Positions 7,701 through 10,882 of a stretch of DNA of 10,882 nt are shown here, one piece after another. A program made the translations under genes and the position numbers. Position 1 is the stretch's first letter, and the number at the start of each line of letters is the position of its first letter. Location: contig CAUUKX010000070.1 of NCBI GenBank assembly GCA_963545585.1, positions 1 to 10,882 of the forward strand, given 5' to 3'. The DNA comes from W11650 sp963545585. Its GTDB lineage: Bacteria; Bacillota; Clostridia; Lachnospirales; Vallitaleaceae. Below the pieces are notes generated by a model. It was not told the DNA's origin. It saw nothing but the letters and a program-made list of their open reading frames with translations, and did no database searches.

Positions 7701-8556
7701 AGTGGTGAAAAGCGGGACAAAGAGCGAAGCTTCAGCTGAAAAAAGCGGGATGGAGAGTGAAGTTCCGGTGGCGAAGAATGGAGCGGAGAGCGGAGTTTCA
7801 GCGGCGAAGAATGGAATGGAGAGCGGAGCTTCAGCTAAAAAAAACGGGACGGAGAGTGACGTTCCGGCGGTTAAGACTTTGGCGGAGCGGCTGCGGGAGG
7901 CGGAGCAAATGCCGGCTGCGGCGATTCCGTTTTATCCGGAGTATCCTTATCCGGAGTTTATAAAGGAGAAGATTACGACTTCGGCTTCGGAGCAAAAGGG
8001 GGCTTTTGTGCCGGAGGGGGAAGCGATTACTTTCTCTGGCGGCAGTCAGGGGGCGCAGCGGGGAACGGCGTATCATAAGGTGTTGGCGCTGCTGCCATTT
8101 GCTTTGGAGGCGGAGCGGCTGCCGGAGTTTTTGCGGGAGCTGGCGGCGAAGGGGTTGCTGGCGGCGGCGGAGCGGGATTTTATTGAGGTTAAAGTGTTGG
8201 AGAATGTGCTGCGGAGTGATTTATGGCTTCGGATGCGGACGGCGGCGGAAAGAGGGCGTTTAAAGAGGGAGCAGCCGTTTATTTTGGGGCAGCCGTTGAT
8301 TTCGGGGGATGTTACCGAGCAGAGGATGTTACAGGGTGTGATGGATGTTTTTTTTGAGGAGAATGGAGAGTTAGTGCTCATTGATTATAAAACGGATCGA
8401 ATCGGCGGCGATGACGAGGAGTTTAAGCGGGCTTTGCGGGAGCGTTATGCCGGGCAGATGGGGGTTTACAAGCGGGCGCTGGAGAGTAGTACGGGTCTAC
8501 CGGTTAGGGAGGTTTGGCTGTATGGGATTAGCAGGGATATGACGGTGTTGATGTAG
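4774..8556 (+). CDS. addA: ATP-dependent helicase/nuclease subunit A (AddA)
   Basis: A 1260-residue UvrD/Rep-type superfamily 1 helicase fused to a RecB-family nuclease. With AddB it processes double-strand DNA ends for RecA-dependent repair. Helicase motifs in order: Q-motif near residues 6-13, Walker A AAAGSGKT (24-31), VVTFTRAAAAEMRERI (Ia), Walker B IIDEYQDT (391-398), VGDIKQSIYKFR (421-432), NFRSR (461-465), SIHKSKGLEFP (789-799) and LLYVALTRAREYL (motif VI, from 863). The nuclease domain has Y1100-H1101, GVMD with Asp1191, and IDYKTD with Asp1204 and Lys1206, so its metal site looks intact. GAGGAG (4762-4767) supports the start at 4774; an in-frame ATG at 4696 lies inside the preceding gene and adds residues unlike the family. 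Between the domains lies an acidic linker (about 945-970) and a five-fold 11-residue repeat (979-1033). addB is not adjacent: the upstream neighbour is an aminotransferase gene, which probably shares its transcript. Confidence 0.96.
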   Translation: MAFSYTEQQQSAIEVRNRNVLVSAAAGSGKTAVLVERVIQMILNREISIDELLVVTFTRAAAAEMRERISDALSQALHRLYRPELREQLVLLPSADITTIHAFCLKVIRENYSLLGLEPDFRIADETEIELLAEEAMAELLETEYQRAEPEFLHLVRSFMTGTSDRPVEDAIRRIDAAAQGMAKPEEWLDLAVAGLAADSPEELKQSFFWPVLWQEIAEKLKWAVREQQFLAELAADPETEVFAEQAAYFGELLAQAEALAENRDYDGLGRLLKEYAAPAMPRVRKGIEAETLAEMKQRIENLRSVFVDLQSYLQNTWAENWEITQRMQRLVKELCQLTLAYEALLRDKKQKKQIIDFNDIEHMALRLLRAENGGRTEIAERYCGKYKEVIIDEYQDTSEVQDALLELAGGEPERPNRFMVGDIKQSIYKFRQAKPEIFQQKYLSYGGLDTAYAKIDMQTNFRSRQEVLKLVNYIFRSIMTRQAAGIDYDDRAKFIFPQPAELEESYRPQLILIEKESYQSEEESAVREELEAEAAAQEIAALLSSGKMIYDKKRGDWRKIEAEDIAVLMRSPGNALPIYIETFLRWGIPVLAEEGKAYFMTSEIRTLTDFLKTLDNPRDDLALLGVLCSAIFEFEPEDLARVRAAAEAEEFLFDALSRYRQDFSRCGEWPAEVWAERAVLFSEETLAKVDYFLTEFRVLKDEAYLLTLGQLFDRLLERTGYAALLAGMPNGKQRGLNVQAFQEQLALWEKQEGGGLIRFLQRLGKIKSLNLSFGQPVMETGKAVRIMSIHKSKGLEFPVVLLTQLGKGFNFRDVSSPVVLREAGGILVSDIDYQSRVVREGFQKPLLKMLLRREILEEEQRLLYVALTRAREYLYLIGTVSSAEKVLQRWQEKNVTAGGYQIDGFAGDFCSREYLLAARSYLDFLMPAALRAEEYGLLALRWLKREEAESERVEAEEAAAEETAGGDLADRLESAVVKSGTKSEASAEKSGMESEVPVAKNGAESGVSAAKNGMESGASAKKNGTESDVPAVKTLAERLREAEQMPAAAIPFYPEYPYPEFIKEKITTSASEQKGAFVPEGEAITFSGGSQGAQRGTAYHKVLALLPFALEAERLPEFLRELAAKGLLAAAERDFIEVKVLENVLRSDLWLRMRTAAERGRLKREQPFILGQPLISGDVTEQRMLQGVMDVFFEENGELVLIDYKTDRIGGDDEEFKRALRERYAGQMGVYKRALESSTGLPVREVWLYGISRDMTVLM
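7708..7872 (+). repeat. In-frame 33-base minisatellite within addA (five units)
   Basis: Five contiguous units of 33 bases encode an 11-residue repeat spanning AddA residues 979-1033, each of the form K-S/N-G-x-E/K-S-x-A/V-S/P followed by two small or charged residues. Units are diverged but in perfect register. The segment is hydrophilic, lies just after an acidic Glu/Ala-rich stretch and falls between helicase motif VI and the nuclease domain, so it should form a flexible linker. It is expected to be length-variable through slippage; that part is inference. Confidence 0.85.
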
Positions 8557-8581
8557 GGGTGCGATGTGAGGAATACAGGGT

Positions 8582-8657
8582 GGCCAGTCGCATGCAGTTT
8601 TAGCATTCGTTCAAATTTCAAACAGTTGAACTTCATGCTAAAACTGTATGCTCTGGC
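8582..8657 (+). repeat. Palindromic element, copy 1 (subtype A)
   Basis: A 75-base imperfect palindrome (8583-8657) that starts 27 bases after the addA stop codon. GCCAG (8583-8587) pairs with CTGGC (8653-8657); 8590-8606 pairs with 8635-8651 at 16 of 17 positions plus one G-U; GTTCAA (8609-8614) pairs with TTGAAC (8626-8631); the apical loop has 11 bases. The same architecture recurs in the copies downstream of the ClC gene, but the long stem has a different sequence here (TTTTAGCAT rather than TTTTAACGT), changed on both arms. No T tract follows, so it is not a textbook terminator, although it could stall RNA polymerase or protect the 3' end of the addA transcript. Confidence 0.9.
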
Positions 8658-8730
8658 GAGAAGGAAGGGCTTTTAAAGATGAAAGAGTGGCAGAAAGACG
8701 AACGGTATGCTCTGGCGAATGGAAGGGATT
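8658..8730 (+). repeat. Element tail and right-end remnant following copy 1
   Basis: The purine-rich tail after copy 1 (GGAAGGGCTTTTAAAGATGAAAGAGTGGCAG-like, from 8661) resembles the tails of copies 2-4. At 8705-8718 the sequence GTATGCTCTGGCGA repeats exactly the right end of copy 1 (8646-8659) at a distance of 59 bases. No matching left arm is present, so it looks like a second element that has lost its left arm and loop. Confidence 0.7.
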
Positions 8731-8934
8731 TGTAGACAGGGCTGAATAGAAAAATTGAATGATGAGAGAGGGAAGAATGAGAAAAGGTGGGTTAATAAGA
8801 GAAAAAAAGGCGGGGAAAGAAATGGTGTTAGGCTGGTTGAGGGTGAGCTGAGTTTGGGTAAAACTGGAAAAGAATTAAGAAAAATAGGGAAACAACGTAA
8901 TAGTGAATAAGCGAAGGAAATGAGGAAGGTAGTT
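8731..8934 (+). other. Purine-rich gap before the ClC gene, no gene seen
   Basis: About 200 bases with very few C and a strong excess of A and G on the + strand. There are no convincing open frames with ribosome sites apart from the ClC start region, no RNA gene that I recognise, and no promoter with both hexamers. It may be eroded repeat tail or a degenerated gene. The GAGGAAGG at 8922-8929 belongs to the ClC gene. Confidence 0.5.
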
Positions 8935-10293
8935 ATGGAAGAGCGTTTTCATCAGTCGGACGGGGGGAAGGGTCGGCCGGTTGTGTGGAGCAGGGAGACG
9001 GTTTTGGGCGGTATTTTGGCCGGGGTGCTGGCGGGAGCGGTGTCGATTGCGTATCGTTTGGTGCTGGCGGCGGTCGGTAAGTTCAGCCGGGAGGTTTATA
9101 CTTGGGCGCAGGGCAACAGCCTTTTGATGCTGGCGGTTTTTGCCGGTTTAGTGGTTTTGGGTTTGGTGGTCGGCTTATTGGTTAAATGGGTGCCGCTCAG
9201 CAGCGGCAGCGGGATTCCGCAGATTCAGGGTGAGATTACAGATGAGATTGATATGCGGCCGTGGCCGGTCTTGGGTGCTAAGTTTCTGGGAGGATTTTTG
9301 GCGAATGCAGCCGGGCTTTCTTTGGGCCGGGAGGGGCCGTCGATTCAGTTGGGCGGTGCAGTTGGTAAGCTTTTGTCGCGGCTTTTTAAGCGGGATCAAA
9401 ATGAGGAGAATTATTTAGTGACGGCCGGAGCGTCAGCGGGACTGGCGGCGGCGTTTAATGCGCCGATTTCGGGGCTGCTGTTTGCGGTCGAGGAGCTGCA
9501 TAAGAAGATATCGCCGCTGCTTATGATTTCGGTTTTTCTGGCGAGTATTACGGCGGATTATTTATCAAAGCAATGTTTTGGCATGAAGCCGATTTTTCAT
9601 TTTTCATTGGAGCGGGCGCTGCCGCCGGAGAGTTATGGCTGGCTGATTGTGCTGGGGATTGCCTGTGGACTGGTAGGGGCGTTGTTTAATTTTGTTTTGC
9701 TGGCGGGGCAGGATATTTATAAAAAGCTGCCAGTGCCGAAGGTCATGTGGGCAGTGATAGCGTTTTTACTGTCAGGGGTAGTTGCTTTTACGTTTCCTTA
9801 TATTCAGGGGGGCGGGCATGATATGCTGGAGCAGCTGGCGGAACATCCGGAGCCGCTTGGCTTTTTGCTGCTGCTTTTGTTTTTAAAGATTGTATTTACT
9901 TCGGCCAGTTATGGCAGCGCCGTACAAGGGGGAATTTTTTTGCCGGTGCTGGCGATTGGCGGAGTGACGGGCGCAGTAGTGCTGAGGGCTTTGGCTTTGC
10001 TGGGAATGGTATCGCCGGAGTATTATGTTAATTTTATTGTTTTGGCGATGGGCGGAGTGTTGTGCGGAGTGATTCGGACGCCGATTTTGTCTGTGCTTTT
10101 GGTGACGGAGATGACTGGTGAGGCTTCTAATATTTTAAGTCTTTGTCTGGTGGTGGCGATTGCGTATTTGACGGCGGAGTTGCTAAAGAGTAAGCCGATT
10201 TATGAGTCTTTATTTGAGAGGCTTTTAACGGGCAGAGCGGCAGAGCGGGGTGGCGCTGCGGCGGAGACAGATAGGGAAGATGACAAAAAATAG
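8935..10293 (+). CDS. clcA: ClC-family chloride/proton antiporter
   Basis: A 452-residue integral membrane protein with many hydrophobic helices and no C-terminal CBS domains. The chloride-pathway signatures are all present: GSGIP (91-95) with the coordinating serine, GREGPS (131-136) with the gating glutamate 133, FNAPISGLLFAVEEL with a Glu-Glu pair at 186-187, GGIFLP (332-337), and KPIY with a tyrosine (423) in the position of the coordinating Tyr of the E. coli exchanger. The gating glutamate together with a glutamate matching the internal proton-transfer residue points to H+/Cl- exchange rather than a channel, and GSGIP/GREGP argues against the fluoride-exporting ClC branch. Such exchangers help with acid stress or ion balance. 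An ATG at 8920 is in frame, but AAGGA there is one base away; GAGGAAGG (8922-8929) is five bases from the ATG at 8935, so the latter is preferred. The last base of the stop codon is also the first base of a palindromic element. Confidence 0.94.
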   Translation: MEERFHQSDGGKGRPVVWSRETVLGGILAGVLAGAVSIAYRLVLAAVGKFSREVYTWAQGNSLLMLAVFAGLVVLGLVVGLLVKWVPLSSGSGIPQIQGEITDEIDMRPWPVLGAKFLGGFLANAAGLSLGREGPSIQLGGAVGKLLSRLFKRDQNEENYLVTAGASAGLAAAFNAPISGLLFAVEELHKKISPLLMISVFLASITADYLSKQCFGMKPIFHFSLERALPPESYGWLIVLGIACGLVGALFNFVLLAGQDIYKKLPVPKVMWAVIAFLLSGVVAFTFPYIQGGGHDMLEQLAEHPEPLGFLLLLLFLKIVFTSASYGSAVQGGIFLPVLAIGGVTGAVVLRALALLGMVSPEYYVNFIVLAMGGVLCGVIRTPILSVLLVTEMTGEASNILSLCLVVAIAYLTAELLKSKPIYESLFERLLTGRAAERGGAAAETDREDDKK

Positions 10294-10368
10294 GCCAGTC
10301 GCTTATAGTTTTAACGTTTGTTCAAATTTCGGACAGTTGAATTGTACGTAAAAATTATAAGTTCTGGC
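10293..10368 (+). repeat. Palindromic element, copy 2 (subtype B), abutting the ClC stop codon
   Basis: The 75-base palindrome spans 10294-10368, and the conserved GGCCAGTCGC block begins on the G of the TAG stop codon. Stems: GCCAG (10294-10298) with CTGGC (10364-10368); 10301-10317 with 10346-10362, with one mismatch and two G-U pairs; GTTCAA (10320-10325) with TTGAAT (10337-10342). The loop is 11 bases. This is the most diverged of the complete copies. Confidence 0.9.
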
Positions 10369-10470
10369 GAGCGAGAAGTGGTTTTATAAGGGGAAAGAGC
10401 GGTAGGAAGGCGAACATAGTATGCTCTGGTGATTGGAAAGGTATTAGAAAACAGGGGATTGATAAAAAGG
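10369..10470 (+). repeat. Tail of copy 2 with element right-end remnant
   Basis: The purine-rich tail contains GTATGCTCTGGTGA (10419-10432), a near copy of the right end of subtype A elements, 62 bases after the right end of copy 2 itself. No left arm is present. The segment fills the space to copy 3 and keeps the roughly 180-base period. No gene is seen. Confidence 0.65.
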
Positions 10471-10473
10471 AGT

Positions 10474-10549
10474 GGCCAGTCGCTTATAGTTTTAACGTTT
10501 GTTTAAATTTCGGACAGTTGAACTGCACGTTAAAACTATGAGCTCTGGC
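10474..10549 (+). repeat. Palindromic element, copy 3 (subtype B)
   Basis: A 75-base palindrome at 10475-10549. GCCAG pairs with CTGGC at the ends; 10482-10498 pairs with 10527-10543 with one wobble; GTTTAA (10501-10506) pairs with TTGAAC (10518-10523) with one wobble. It starts 181 bases after copy 2 and is nearly identical to it over the left arm and loop. Confidence 0.92.
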
Positions 10550-10591
10550 GAGTGGAAAGGGATTTTATAAGGAGAAAGAGTGGACAGAAGA

Positions 10592-10653
10592 GCCGATAGC
10601 ATACTGTTTTAGCATTCGGTCAGATTTCGAACGGTTGAACTTTGTGCTAAAAC
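10592..10653 (+). repeat. Broken palindromic element (subtype A), truncated by copy 4
   Basis: GCATACTGTTTTAGCAT (10599-10615), the loop region and GTGCTAAAAC (10644-10653) match the left arm, loop and first part of the right arm of copy 1. A weakened left end (GCCGAT, 10592-10597) keeps the seven-base spacing seen in copy 1. The right arm then stops abruptly at the GGCCAG of copy 4 (10654), so about 13 bases of the right end are missing. It sits in the position where copies 1, 2 and 4 have only a right-end remnant. Confidence 0.8.
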
Positions 10654-10729
10654 GGCCAGTCGCTCATAGTTTTAACGTATGTTCAAATTTCGAACAATTG
10701 AACTGCACGTTAAAACTATAAGCTCTGGC
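10654..10729 (+). repeat. Palindromic element, copy 4 (subtype B)
   Basis: A 75-base palindrome at 10655-10729, 180 bases after copy 3. GCCAG (10655-10659) pairs with CTGGC (10725-10729); 10662-10678 pairs with 10707-10723 with a single C/A mismatch; GTTCAA (10681-10686) pairs perfectly with TTGAAC (10698-10703). The loop is 11 bases. It joins directly to the broken subtype A copy on its left. Confidence 0.92.
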
Positions 10730-10882
10730 AAGCGGGAAGGGATTTTGAAGGTGAACGAGGGGCAGAAATGTGAATGGTATGCTCTGAGGAGCGGAAAGGG
10801 CTTTTGAAGGTGAACGAGCGGAAAAACCGGAATATCGGAGCAATGGGGGCGAGGGTGACTGTGATGACGGCAAAGGGAAAAG
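10730..10882 (+). repeat. Tail of copy 4 with a 59-base direct repeat; rest unexplained
   Basis: The tail GCGGGAAGGGATTTTGAAGG (from 10732) recurs as GCGGAAAGGGCTTTTGAAGG (from 10791), 59 bases later, the same spacing as in the copy 1 tail. The second unit is preceded by TATGCTCTGAGGA, a decayed element right end. From about 10830 to the window edge no further repeat unit or gene was recognised. An open frame on the opposite strand here (10664-10873) is an accident of the repeats. Confidence 0.6.

Noticed and set aside
7460..8381. Several open frames opposite to or out of frame with addA
   Set aside because: They are Arg-, Pro- or Gly-rich shadows created by the GC-rich, purine-biased codons of addA, which has intact domain motifs through this stretch.
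8583..8670. Ordinary rho-independent terminator after addA
   Set aside because: The palindrome is followed by GAGAAGGAAGGG and has no T tract; the same structure occurs repeatedly in non-coding DNA away from gene ends.
8583..10729. Integron attC sites, suggested by hairpins directly behind stop codons
   Set aside because: The conserved attC core sites (RYYYAAC and GTTRRRY at the ends) are not at the element ends, which read GCCAG and CTGGC; addA and a ClC gene are not typical cassettes and no integrase is seen.
10664..10873. 69-codon open frame on the minus strand
   Set aside because: It runs through the palindromes and their purine-rich tails, has a low-complexity Ser/Pro-rich product and no clear ribosome site.
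10294..10882. CRISPR array, suggested by regular spacing
   Set aside because: The period is about 180 bases, repeats are 75-base palindromes, the intervals are themselves repeated and no cas gene is present.

Overview
The window reads as a bacterial chromosome segment from a Firmicute, most likely a motile anaerobic Clostridia-type lineage. This rests on strong purine-rich Shine-Dalgarno sites (AGGAGG, AAGGAGGG), a CspA-type protein, an AddA-type (not RecB-type) helicase-nuclease and a transmembrane chemoreceptor. I cannot name the genus. All six recognised genes lie on the + strand, and that strand is G- and A-rich, increasingly so towards the right end, as expected for leading-strand genes.

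Layout. Bases 77-447 hold a cold-shock protein gene with its own promoter, an untranslated leader and a rho-independent terminator. The tRNA pseudouridine synthase gene truA follows (468-1241). A 164-base leader with a possible sigma-28-type -10 box and three small hairpins precedes a 662-residue methyl-accepting chemotaxis protein (1406-3394), which ends at a 17-bp-stem hairpin. Next come a class V aminotransferase (3588-4742) and, 31 bases on, the DNA-repair helicase-nuclease gene addA (4774-8556); these two probably share a transcript. A 378-base gene-free, purine-rich gap leads to a ClC-family chloride/proton antiporter (8935-10293). The last 590 bases contain no gene and are made of repeats.

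The genes do not form one pathway. They look like core housekeeping (RNA chaperone, tRNA modification, double-strand-break repair) mixed with sensing and transport. AddB, the obligate partner of AddA and often its upstream neighbour, is not in the window.

The most unusual content is a family of 75-base palindromic elements. One copy follows addA and four (one broken) follow the ClC gene. Every complete copy has the same architecture: stems of 5, 17 and 6 bp, the same small internal loops and an 11-base apical loop. Two sequence subtypes (A and B) differ on both arms in a way that keeps base pairing, so the fold appears to be selected. Downstream of the ClC gene they recur with a period of about 180 bases and carry remnants of a second element. 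A second oddity is a five-fold 11-residue tandem repeat in the AddA linker between the helicase and nuclease domains.
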